Assembly: GCF_003351745.1 (NCBI RefSeq)
Contig: NZ_CP031222.1
Location: 2,710,207 to 2,774,206 of the forward strand
From: Aquirhabdus parva
GTDB lineage: Bacteria; Pseudomonadota; Gammaproteobacteria; Pseudomonadales; Moraxellaceae
Direction: 5' to 3'
Length of the DNA: 64,000 nucleotides
In this document: positions 56,304 through 64,000 of the stretch, one piece after another
Position numbering within the stretch: position 1 is the first letter of the stretch
How the letters are laid out: the number at the start of each line of letters is the position of its first letter
The notes under the pieces: generated by a model
Databases searched by the model: none
What the model was told of the DNA's origin: nothing
What the model saw: only the letters and a program-made list of their open reading frames with translations
Position numbers and translations under genes: made by a program

Positions 56304-57800
56304 TTATGCTTGTATAACTGAAATATGATTAATTGCGTCAACCTTGGTTGCGCGCACGCCTGCTTCAAACTCTGAGCGGAAGAACTTGAGCGCACTTTGT
56401 AGCGGCTCCATCGCACCGGGCGCATGCGCACAGAACGTTTTTCCAGGCCCTAAGAAACGGGTGAGTTGCAGTAAGACATCAATGTCCTCTGCTTTTCCTT
56501 CACCCTGCTCCAGACCTTTAAGCAGTTTCACCGCCCACGGCAAGCCATCACGGCATGGCGTACACCAGCCGCATGATTCACGTGCAAAAAATTCTTCAAG
56601 GTTACGAACGGCTGAGACGATATTCTGAGTTTGGTCAACCACCATTAAAAGACCAGTACCCATACGGCTACCTGCCTTACCAATCGTGTCAAAGTCCATC
56701 GCCAGATCCAGATGCTCAGGCATCAAGAAGTCCGTCGAGGCGCCGCCTGGCAACCAGCATTTCAGCTCAAGGCCATCTTGCATGCCGCCAGCAAGTGCCA
56801 AAATTTCACGTGCGCTGGTTCCGATCGGCAGTTCCCAAAGACCCGGGAACTTGACCTTGCCAGATGCACCATAAATTTTGGTGCCTGCATCGCCGCTACG
56901 GCCATTGGACAAGCCTTTAAACCATGTCGCACCGCGTACGATAATCGCAGGTACGTTACACAGGGTCTCAACGTTATTCACGATCGTGGGTTTACCCCAA
57001 GCACCGGAAATTTGTGGGAATGGCGGTTTGGTCCGTGGATTTGCGCGGCGACCTTCCAGCGAATTAATCAGTGCAGTTTCTTCACCGCAGATATAACGCC
57101 CAGCGCCAGTATGCACATGCAGGTCGAAATTGTGACCAGAATCAAGGATATTCTCACCGAGATAACCCTTGGCTTTCGCTTGATAAATTGCGCTATTGAG
57201 ATTCTTCGCGGCAAGAACATATTCCCCACGCAAGAAGATATAGCCCGTTTGCGCACCTATCGCATACGACACCAGAATCATCGCTTCAACCAATTGATGG
57301 GGAAGTTTTTCCATCAACAAGCGATCTTTAAACGTGCCTGGCTCCATCTCGTCAGCATTACAGACCAGATATTTCGGACCTACGTCTGGGGAGCCTTCTT
57401 TATTCATCGGAATCAAAGACCACTTGATCCCTGCTGGGAAGCCTGCACCACCACGACCACGCAACACTGCATCTTTCACAATCCCTTGCACTTCGGCCGG
57501 GGTCATCTTCAAAGCTTTCTTTAAACCTTCATAACCTTCCAAAGACTCATAGGTATCGATACTGAGCACTTGCTGGTGATGCTTCAAGCGCCAAGTCAGT
57601 GGATGTGTTTCTGCTGTACCGTTGCCATGTATTGGGGTTGGTTCAGTTTTAGGAATCTTTGCAGCTTCAATTTTTGCGGCTTTCGCAGCGGCCTCAATAG
57701 CTGCTTTTTCTTCAGCTTTTGCAATCGCAACGCCAGCTACAACGCTGACCGCACTGCCTTCTGGCAGATCTTTGTTGTCTGGTTTGTTTTCAGATGTCAT
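56304..57800 (-). CDS. nuoF: NADH-quinone oxidoreductase subunit F
   Basis: NADH- and FMN-binding subunit, 498 residues. FMN/NADH motifs are [19 protein letters not shown] and [20 protein letters not shown]; the N3 4Fe-4S ligands are in [12 protein letters not shown] plus a later Cys (TFCAHAPGA). The first 65 or so residues are an extra Ala/Lys/Glu-rich helical segment ([20 protein letters not shown]) not found in E. coli NuoF. The start ATG 57800 overlaps the nuoE stop as ATGA, which supports the long form. Confidence 0.95.
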   Translation of the reverse strand: MTSENKPDNKDLPEGSAVSVVAGVAIAKAEEKAAIEAAAKAAKIEAAKIPKTEPTPIHGNGTAETHPLTWRLKHHQQVLSIDTYESLEGYEGLKKALKMTPAEVQGIVKDAVLRGRGGAGFPAGIKWSLIPMNKEGSPDVGPKYLVCNADEMEPGTFKDRLLMEKLPHQLVEAMILVSYAIGAQTGYIFLRGEYVLAAKNLNSAIYQAKAKGYLGENILDSGHNFDLHVHTGAGRYICGEETALINSLEGRRANPRTKPPFPQISGAWGKPTIVNNVETLCNVPAIIVRGATWFKGLSNGRSGDAGTKIYGASGKVKFPGLWELPIGTSAREILALAGGMQDGLELKCWLPGGASTDFLMPEHLDLAMDFDTIGKAGSRMGTGLLMVVDQTQNIVSAVRNLEEFFARESCGWCTPCRDGLPWAVKLLKGLEQGEGKAEDIDVLLQLTRFLGPGKTFCAHAPGAMEPLQSALKFFRSEFEAGVRATKVDAINHISVIQA

Positions 57801-58327
57801 AGGTATTGCTCCAATACTTCAGCAACTTGGGCTCGGGACACAAGTCCGTAGGTATCTTCATCGATCATGAGCGAAGGGGCTTTATCACAATTCCCTAAAC
57901 AACAGATGGGCAACAGCGTAAAACGACCATCCGGTGTGGTCTGACCGTATTGAATGCCTAACTGTTTTTTAAACACATCAGCCAGGGACTCATTACCCAT
58001 CAGAAAACACGCAATCGAATCGCACAGCAGGATCACATGGCGACCGACAGGTTGACGATAAATACGGTTATAGAAGGTCGCAACGCCTTCAACATCAGGG
58101 ATCGAAATACCTAACACTTGGGCAATGGCATTGACTTGTGCATCATCCACCCAGCCATTGCGCTTTTGCACATGTTTGAGTGAGTCGAGTGAGGCCGCAC
58201 GTGGATCTGGATAGTGGTGCATAAAATCATGCAGCGCAGCGCGCTCACTCTCGGTCAGAACCGCTTCAACATTGATATGGGGCTGCTGATCAGTAACAAT
58301 TCGCGCTTTATTTTTTAAAATCATCAT
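57797..58327 (-). CDS. nuoE: NADH-quinone oxidoreductase subunit E
   Basis: Peripheral 2Fe-2S subunit (N1a), 176 residues, thioredoxin-like fold. Cluster ligands are in [12 protein letters not shown] and [11 protein letters not shown]. An N-terminal helical part precedes them. It lies 12 bases after nuoCD and overlaps nuoF by four bases. Confidence 0.96.
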   Translation of the reverse strand: MMILKNKARIVTDQQPHINVEAVLTESERAALHDFMHHYPDPRAASLDSLKHVQKRNGWVDDAQVNAIAQVLGISIPDVEGVATFYNRIYRQPVGRHVILLCDSIACFLMGNESLADVFKKQLGIQYGQTTPDGRFTLLPICCLGNCDKAPSLMIDEDTYGLVSRAQVAEVLEQYL

Positions 58328-58339
58328 ACAATTAATTCC

Positions 58340-60148
58340 TTAGCGGTCAACGTCAGCCATTACGAAGTCAATCGACGCCAAATATGTAATCAAATCTGGA
58401 ACCATACTGCCATTAATCACCGAAGGCATTTGCTGGAGATGCGCATAACTTGGTGTGCGGATACGCGTACGATAACTCATCGTATTGCGGTCACTGGTCA
58501 GGTAATAGCTGTTAATTCCTTTGGTGGCTTCAACCATCATGCTCGCTTCACCTTCAGGCATAACCGGACCCCATGACACGCTCAAGAAGTGCGTAATCAG
58601 TGTTTCAATGTCTTGCAGGGTGCGGTCTTTCGGTGGTGGTACGGCGAGTGGGTGATCGGCTTTATATGGACCTTCAGGCATATTGTCCAAGCACTGTTTG
58701 ATAATACGAATCGACTGACGCATTTCTTCAATACGCACCAGACAGCGGTCATAGGCATCGCCGTTATAGGCCAATGGGACTTCAAAGTCGAAGTTCTCAT
58801 AACCGCAATAAGGACGGGCTTTACGTAAGTCGAAATCAACACCAGTCGCACGCAGACCTGCGCCAGTCACACCCCAAGCCAAGGCTTGACGTGCGTCATA
58901 CTGCGCAACACCTTTGGCGCGGCCCATGATCATCGAGTTTTGGATCGCGGCTTTGACGTATTCGTCCAAACGCTTCGGCATCCACTCGACAAAATCACGA
59001 ACCAGCTTGTCCCAACCGCGTGGCAAGTCATGGGCAACACCACCGATACGGAACCATGCAGGGTGCATACGGAAACCAGTAATGGCTTCGATCACATCAT
59101 AGGCTTTTTGGCGGTCGGTAAACATAAAGAAGATCGGGGTCATCCCGCCCAAATCTTGAATGTATGTTCCCAAGAACAACAGATGAGAGGTAACACGGAA
59201 GAACTCACTCATCATGATACGAATCGTATTTACACGATCAGGCACCTTGATGCCCGCAAGCTTCTCAACGGACATTACATACGGCAAGTTGTTCATGACA
59301 CCGCCGAGATAATCGATCCGGTCGGTATAAGGAATAAAGGAGTGCCATGACTGACGCTCTGCCATCTTCTCAGCACCACGGTGGTGGTAACCGATCTCTG
59401 GCACACAGTCGAGGATCTCTTCACCATCCAATTGCAGCACAATACGGAATGCACCGTGCGCTGACGGATGGTTTGGACCCAAGTTCAAGAACATGAAATC
59501 TTCGTTTTTATTGCCCCGCTTCATGCCCCAGTCATCAGGATTAAAGTTCCCTGACTCTTCTTCAAGCTTGTGCTTTTCTGCATTCAAACGATACGGATCA
59601 AATTCAGTTGCGCGTGCAGAATACTCTTTGCGCAGTGGATGACCTTCCCAGTAGTTAGGCAGCAGAATACGACGTAAGTGCGGATGGCCTGTAAAAGTAA
59701 TCCCAAACATATCCCACACTTCACGCTCGTACCAGTTGGCATTTGGCCAGATTTTGGTTGCGGTCGGAAGGTTAACATCTGATTCTTTTAACGCAACCTT
59801 GATACGGATATCGCTGTTACGCTCTAAAGACAGCAAGTGATAGAACACTGTGAAATCAGAAGGCGGTAGACCTGCACGATGAGTACGCAAGCGCTCATCA
59901 ATTGCCGAGAGGTCATACAACATCACGTAGGGTTTAGGCAGGGTACGCAAGAACATCAGCACTTCTAACAGCTGCGAACGTTCAACCCACAAGGTTGGCA
60001 TATCGTCGTGCGTCGCTTGCAAAAACAGCGAATCACCGAACTTGACACGTAATTCCTCCACCACCGCGAATGCAGGGCGAGGATCTATAAAAGGTGCAGC
60101 TTGATTCGCATCTTGCGCATCAGATGCTACCGCTTGAGCTTCAGCCAT
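58340..60148 (-). CDS. nuoC: NADH-quinone oxidoreductase fused subunits C/D
   Basis: Single protein carrying NuoC and NuoD, as in many Gammaproteobacteria (nuoCD). From ATG 60148 it has 602 residues; a TTG at 60163 is in frame but GGAAG is spaced for the ATG. The NuoC part (about 25-200) includes [19 protein letters not shown] and EGHPLRKEY. The NuoD part contributes to the quinone site with [19 protein letters not shown] and [14 protein letters not shown] and ends [23 protein letters not shown] in part. It is separated from nuoB by 165 bases, the widest gap in the operon. Confidence 0.96.
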   Translation of the reverse strand: MAEAQAVASDAQDANQAAPFIDPRPAFAVVEELRVKFGDSLFLQATHDDMPTLWVERSQLLEVLMFLRTLPKPYVMLYDLSAIDERLRTHRAGLPPSDFTVFYHLLSLERNSDIRIKVALKESDVNLPTATKIWPNANWYEREVWDMFGITFTGHPHLRRILLPNYWEGHPLRKEYSARATEFDPYRLNAEKHKLEEESGNFNPDDWGMKRGNKNEDFMFLNLGPNHPSAHGAFRIVLQLDGEEILDCVPEIGYHHRGAEKMAERQSWHSFIPYTDRIDYLGGVMNNLPYVMSVEKLAGIKVPDRVNTIRIMMSEFFRVTSHLLFLGTYIQDLGGMTPIFFMFTDRQKAYDVIEAITGFRMHPAWFRIGGVAHDLPRGWDKLVRDFVEWMPKRLDEYVKAAIQNSMIMGRAKGVAQYDARQALAWGVTGAGLRATGVDFDLRKARPYCGYENFDFEVPLAYNGDAYDRCLVRIEEMRQSIRIIKQCLDNMPEGPYKADHPLAVPPPKDRTLQDIETLITHFLSVSWGPVMPEGEASMMVEATKGINSYYLTSDRNTMSYRTRIRTPSYAHLQQMPSVINGSMVPDLITYLASIDFVMADVDR

Positions 60149-60313
60149 TGCTAGACTTCCCAAATAACAACAATTTCTTAAATATGTTTTAAATGCTTTG
60201 TTTGGCGATCACTGACTCATCTGATGCTGCTTTTTACTTAACCGCTTATGCTACTTATTGATGCATGCAGATGAAATCAGGTCAAAAGTCCATACAAATT
60301 AAAGAGAAACTTC

Positions 60314-60994
60314 TTAGCTCGCATCATCCGGCGAACGCAGATTGGTCACCGCAATACGCTCAGCTTGTTTACGATCACGCTCAGGCTGCATGATGGGACG
60401 ATACAGACCCTGATCACCAACAACACTCGATAAAGGACGACGTTCTTTACCGATTGAATCCTGAAGTAACATCAACGCTTGCAGAAAGGCTTCTGGACGC
60501 GGTGGGCAGCCTGGGATATAGACATCCACAGGAATAAATTTATCGACACCTTGCACCACAGAGTAAATGTCGTACATGCCACCAGAGTTGGCACACGCAC
60601 CCATTGAAATCACCCATTTAGGTTCAAGCATTTGCTCATACAGACGCTGTACAACCGGTGCCATTTTGACAAAACACGTTCCCGCAACCACCATCAAATC
60701 GGCTTGACGGGGTGATGCGCGAATAACCTCAGCACCAAAACGTGCCAGATCATGCGGTGATGTGAAGGCAGTTGCCATTTCAACATAACAACATGACAAG
60801 CCGAAGTTATACGGCCAAAGTGAATTTTTACGACCCCAGTTCACAGCCAAATGCGCCAAGTCTTCAAGCTTGGTCATAAAGATGTTTTTATCAACTTGGT
60901 CTTGCAGCGGATCGCTGACAACTTCACTTGAATGATCGGGGTATTGCAGGGCTGTTTCGCCATCTTGAGTGGCGCGAGTCAGTGTGTATTTCAT
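60314..60994 (-). CDS. nuoB: NADH-quinone oxidoreductase subunit B
   Basis: Carries the terminal 4Fe-4S cluster N2 next to the quinone site, 226 residues. Ligands are the tandem Cys in [11 protein letters not shown] and Cys in [12 protein letters not shown] and [11 protein letters not shown]; the [13 protein letters not shown] motif is intact. The C-terminal tail is rich in Arg and Lys. The start ATG 60994 overlaps the nuoA stop by four bases. Confidence 0.97.
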   Translation of the reverse strand: MKYTLTRATQDGETALQYPDHSSEVVSDPLQDQVDKNIFMTKLEDLAHLAVNWGRKNSLWPYNFGLSCCYVEMATAFTSPHDLARFGAEVIRASPRQADLMVVAGTCFVKMAPVVQRLYEQMLEPKWVISMGACANSGGMYDIYSVVQGVDKFIPVDVYIPGCPPRPEAFLQALMLLQDSIGKERRPLSSVVGDQGLYRPIMQPERDRKQAERIAVTNLRSPDDAS

Positions 60995-61554
60995 ACGCTT
61001 TCCTTTTGCAGCTTAGCTTGTTGCACAGCATTTGCAGCTGCATCGATCGACTGTCCGGGAATCATGCCGCGATTATCAAGCTCGAGTTCTTCCATGGGAA
61101 TGAACCGCGTGATTTCAGCAAGATCCAATGGTGCTTGTTCGCTGCCATGTTTTTGACGTGCAGCTTTTTCAAGCGCAAGGCGTTTTTCAGGCGCCCAATC
61201 CAGCGCACCAATGCGCCAAACATAGATCAACCCAACGAGCAGCACGACAATAAAGACAGCAACTTCGACAAAGCCTACCCAGCCATTTTCGCGGACGGAA
61301 ACGGAGTATGCATAAAGAAAGAGGGCTTCAACATCGAAAATGACGAAGAACATCGCCACCAGATAAAACTTTGCGGACAACCGCAAACGAGCTCCGCCAG
61401 CACCAAGCTGACCTGACTCGAATGGTTCTTCCTTTGTACGACCCACTGCTTTTCCGCCCATCAAGAGAGGAACAGTCAGCATAAAGCCCAACAAAAAAAC
61501 AACACCTAGAACAAAAGCAATCAACGACCAATGATGGGCTACGATGGCACTCAT
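60991..61554 (-). CDS. nuoA: NADH-quinone oxidoreductase subunit A
   Basis: Small membrane subunit (ND3 type), 187 residues from ATG 61554 ([12 protein letters not shown]), which has AGGAG ten bases upstream. The frame is open upstream to 61656 but would run through a long inverted repeat. Three helices and the conserved [41 protein letters not shown] region (loop between helices one and two) are present. A C-terminal polar extension of about 55 residues goes beyond typical length. It is first in the operon. Confidence 0.95.
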   Translation of the reverse strand: MSAIVAHHWSLIAFVLGVVFLLGFMLTVPLLMGGKAVGRTKEEPFESGQLGAGGARLRLSAKFYLVAMFFVIFDVEALFLYAYSVSVRENGWVGFVEVAVFIVVLLVGLIYVWRIGALDWAPEKRLALEKAARQKHGSEQAPLDLAEITRFIPMEELELDNRGMIPGQSIDAAANAVQQAKLQKESV

Positions 61555-62043
61555 GCGGGGATTACTCCTGGCTTGCCAAGCTCTAACGATGAGAAAAACC
61601 CCAACGTCAGAACCTTGATTAAAGATTTTAAGTAAACATTTTTGGGTTGATCGCAACTGATTACCCGATCAAAAACGTTTACTTAAAATTTCATAGGCGA
61701 ACTATACCTGATATAGACATCGCTTTTCTAGATGAAGCTCAAAAAAGCGCGGGGAAATAATGAACCAATGATTCTTTTTTAGCAACCATGACTTAGCTAA
61801 AACGCCACCTCTTCACGCCTTACACTGCTGCTCAGCCCACCCTTTCACGTCTAGCAATCAGGATGTTCCTGAAGACCTGCAAGCCCACTCAATAGCTACA
61901 AGGATGAACGCACGCACTTTATAAAAACAATCAAATAATGAAATACCCAACATCAACAAATCCATATCACCAAAGGCTAATAATGATCCATCCGATCATC
62001 ATTAGCCCATGCCTGTAGCCCGCACTTGAAGCAACCGTCACGT
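61555..62043. other. Intergenic region upstream of the nuo operon
   Basis: 489 bases between the YpfJ-type gene and nuoA. It should contain the nuo promoter. TATAGT on the minus strand near 61710 could be a -10 but lacks a -35. The inverted repeat at 61625-61689 is listed separately. No gene is seen. Confidence 0.6.
61625..61689. repeat. Long inverted repeat upstream of nuoA
   Basis: Left arm 61625-61653 begins ATTTTAAGTAAAC, right arm 61666-61689 ends GTTTACTTAAAAT: 13 exact pairs, then TTTTTG / CAAAAA after one mismatch and GATCG / CGATC after a four-base bulge. The whole can fold into a stem of more than 20 pairs with a 12-base loop, 71-135 bases before the nuoA start. Confidence 0.75.
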
Positions 62044-62958
62044 TCAAATGGTCTGCCCAAACGTATCGCAGACCTCAATCCGCCCTTGTTGAAAGCCAAG
62101 CTGAAACCACTTGACACGCTGAGCACTGGTGCCATGGGTAAAGCTATCTGGGACCACATAACCACGAGCACGCTGCTGCAAACGATCATCGCCAATCGCG
62201 GTTGCCGCATTTAATGCCTCTTCAATATCACCCGCTTGCAAAAAATTCACCCGCTGCTGATTGCGATTTGCCCAGACCCCAGCAAAACAATCCGCCTGTA
62301 ACTCCTGACGTACCGAAAGTGCATTGGACTGCACCTTACTCGCATTTTGCCGCGCACTTTGTATCTTATCTGCGATACCCAGTAAATTCTGGACGTGATG
62401 CCCGACCTCATGTGCCACCACATAAGCACGGGCAAAATCACCAGCCTCATCATTAGACCCTGATCCACTATTTTGCTGATCACCACTGATGCCTAACTGC
62501 TGACGCATGTCCTTAAAGAAATCCATATCAAGATAGACTTTTTGATCCATCGGGCAATAAAAAGGACCCATTGCCGACTCTGCTGCACCGCAACCAGACT
62601 GGATGGTACCGCTAAATAACGTTAACTTTGGCGGCTGGTAGGTCGCATGATGCTCTTGAAAGATCTGCCGCCAAGTATCTTCGGTATCCGCCAGCACTAC
62701 ACTGACAAACTTCTTATCCCGAGCACTCTCAGGCGTATCCACCACCGGCTGACCACTTTGGGTTACAGCCGACCCTGTCGATTGCACCTGTTGGCTTAAA
62801 CCCAAAGTCACGGAAGGATCAATGCCGCACCCCTTCCAAAGCACCAGTGCTAAAACAAGCGTCCCTATGCCTACCCCACCGCCAACCCGAAAACCACGAC
62901 CACTGCTTCCGCGAGCGTCTTCGACGTTGTCACTTTCTCTTCGATCTTCCCAACGCAC
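62044..62958 (-). CDS. YpfJ-family neutral zinc metallopeptidase
   Basis: A 304-residue membrane-anchored zinc peptidase of the YpfJ/PF04228 family. I choose GTG 62958, spaced seven bases after GAGG, since the protein then begins RWEDRRESDNVEDARG, the family start. A hydrophobic segment lies near 33-52 (VGIGTLVLALVLWKGCG). The zinc site is VVAHEVGHHVQNLLG near 182-196, with an upstream FYCPMDQKVYLDMDFF motif. The substrate is not known. The frame is open upstream to 63063 but that part has no support. Confidence 0.9.
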   Translation of the reverse strand: MRWEDRRESDNVEDARGSSGRGFRVGGGVGIGTLVLALVLWKGCGIDPSVTLGLSQQVQSTGSAVTQSGQPVVDTPESARDKKFVSVVLADTEDTWRQIFQEHHATYQPPKLTLFSGTIQSGCGAAESAMGPFYCPMDQKVYLDMDFFKDMRQQLGISGDQQNSGSGSNDEAGDFARAYVVAHEVGHHVQNLLGIADKIQSARQNASKVQSNALSVRQELQADCFAGVWANRNQQRVNFLQAGDIEEALNAATAIGDDRLQQRARGYVVPDSFTHGTSAQRVKWFQLGFQQGRIEVCDTFGQTI

Positions 62959-63239
62959 AAGAGCACCTCTTCTCGAAACAAATGATTTAACTCGCTTATA
63001 CACCAACATCCATAGACTGCATATAGTCAAAAAAGTACGCACAATGCGCGTATTAAGACTCAAATCTCCACAGCCTCTCTATTTTCAGCATCTTCCTCAA
63101 AATGGACACTGACTCATCATTTATTCATCTAAGACCTCAACGTAAAAAGGCATCATCAGAATGAAATTCATTTGTTTTTTGTACAAAATATGATAATGAT
63201 GAGACATGATTCACACCAATCAGATAATTAGGATCCTCT

Positions 63240-64000
63240 ATGGCGCGTTTACAAACGGCACTCTCTCTCTTGATCGCCAGTACAGCACTGCCTGCTTTTG
63301 CAGCCACACCCAAAGCAACACCGCAAAAGGCACCCAGTCTGGTTGAGATTCCATCCGCACCAGAAAACAATCCATCGCCAGCTACACCGCAGGCCTGTAC
63401 GAGCATCGATGCCGATGCTGCGCGGCTTGCCTGCTATGATGTTGCATTAGGTCGGCAAGTCAATGTGCCCACCGCAACCCAAAATGATAATAAAGCGAAA
63501 GCCATTACCGTCACGCAGACTAAAGACGTCCCACTCTCGACTGCAATCAACCCTTTTGATGCAGCCAACCAAAGTACCACTCCGATTACACCCACGACAT
63601 CGCTACTCGATCGACGTTGGGAGCTTTCTCCAGAATCAAAATTGGGGACATTTACACTACGCGCGCATAAGCCATTATATATTTTACCTATTTTCTACAA
63701 CAACAACCCCAACACCACGCCATCAAGTCCTAACCCACTTAATACCGTGACTAAGCCATTGAATATCGACGATGCTGAATCAAAATTTCAATTCAGCTTA
63801 AAAACTAAAGCTCTAGAAAATATCTTTGGTAACAATGGTGACTTATGGCTCGGCTATACCCAGACATCCCGTTGGCAAGTCTACAACGCTGAGGATTCAC
63901 GACCATTTCGTGAAACCAATTATGAGCCTGAAGCCAGTTTAATCTTCCGTACCAATTACAACTTTTTGGGCCTTGATGGCAGGTTACTCGGGCTTACCTT
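63240..64000 (+). CDS. pldA: Outer membrane phospholipase A (partial, 3' end outside window)
   Basis: N-terminal 253 codons of a PldA-type phospholipase A1. Residues 1-22 form a signal peptide (MARLQTALSLLIASTALPAF, AA). An unusually long Pro/Thr-rich region reaches to about residue 130 and includes a Cys pair (ACTSIDADAARLACYD). Beta-strands of the barrel then begin (LRAHKPLYILPIFYNNNPN, FQFSLKTKALENIFGNNGDLWLGYTQTSRWQVYN in shorter terms: LWLGYTQTSRWQVYN), a hallmark of the family. The catalytic His/Ser motif lies beyond the edge. ATG 63240 has AGGA upstream. Confidence 0.88.
   Translation, partial: MARLQTALSLLIASTALPAFAATPKATPQKAPSLVEIPSAPENNPSPATPQACTSIDADAARLACYDVALGRQVNVPTATQNDNKAKAITVTQTKDVPLSTAINPFDAANQSTTPITPTTSLLDRRWELSPESKLGTFTLRAHKPLYILPIFYNNNPNTTPSSPNPLNTVTKPLNIDDAESKFQFSLKTKALENIFGNNGDLWLGYTQTSRWQVYNAEDSRPFRETNYEPEASLIFRTNYNFLGLDGRLLGLT

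Noticed and set aside
56712-57524. Open frame of 270 codons opposite nuoF
   Set aside because: It lies fully antisense to a clear nuoF with all motifs; no ribosome site or family signature. A shadow of GC-biased codons.
61555-61656. Upstream extension of nuoA to 61656
   Set aside because: Would translate through the long inverted repeat; AGGAG is placed for ATG 61554 and the family start is there.
1-64000. Mobile elements, CRISPR arrays, tRNA or rRNA genes
   Set aside because: Looked for transposases, integrases, regularly spaced repeats and tRNA-like T-loops; none seen by eye.

Overview
The window reads as a chromosomal segment of a gammaproteobacterium of the Moraxellaceae, close to Acinetobacter. 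The main pointers are a single-chain mannitol-1-phosphate phosphatase/dehydrogenase (MtlD) of the type known from Acinetobacter, an AccA lacking the N-terminal part found in E. coli, a fused NuoCD, a BaeSR pair and a PrpB/PrpC/AcnD/PrpF methylcitrate pathway. The genus is an inference; no rRNA gene is present to settle it. I see no tRNA, rRNA, CRISPR array, insertion sequence or prophage. The region looks like core genome with an exporter at the left edge.

Layout. 1-3747 (minus): a type I secretion set, TolC-like outer membrane protein (cut by the window edge), ABC transporter with an intact C39 leader peptidase, and HlyD-type adaptor; no cargo peptide gene is visible. 4036-9873 (minus): yggU, yggT, proC, then tilS, accA and ppx. 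10396-12753 (plus): trxA and rho, with a strong promoter and a leader of about 640 nt before rho. 12829-18804: NlpE-like lipoprotein, mtlD, dinB, rhodanese, yajQ and a DUF4442 protein. 19057-22730: bacterioferritin, a candidate C-rich small RNA, a metal-dependent hydrolase, a lipoprotein, yjdM behind a perfect FNR/ANR-type box, and a small membrane protein.

23010-36786 (minus) carries the 2-methylcitrate cycle for propionate use, split into three blocks: prpB-prpC, acnD, and prpF-prpD. Between them sit a MuiA-like protein, an exported protein, a CPBP membrane protease, rluA and a DUF1176 protein. 37010-40842 holds a small exported protein, a six-EF-hand protein built from a duplicated three-hand unit, and the BaeR/BaeS envelope-stress system. 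41012-45781 holds a GNAT acetyltransferase, CreB/CreC, and a divergent ferredoxin-NADP reductase/LysR (FinR-like) pair.

45852-61554 (minus) is a complete respiratory complex I operon, nuoA-B-CD-E-F-G-H-I-J-K-L-M-N, mostly with 4-base overlaps or gaps of a few bases. The right edge has a YpfJ-type zinc metallopeptidase and the start of outer membrane phospholipase A.

Together the genes describe an aerobic bacterium that burns propionyl-CoA through the methylcitrate cycle, feeds NADH to complex I, makes mannitol for osmoprotection and monitors its envelope. The most rewarding places for a second look are the C-rich RNA candidate after bfr, the rho leader, the EF-hand protein beside BaeSR, the consensus FNR box, and several long inverted repeats upstream of trxA, mtlD and nuoA.
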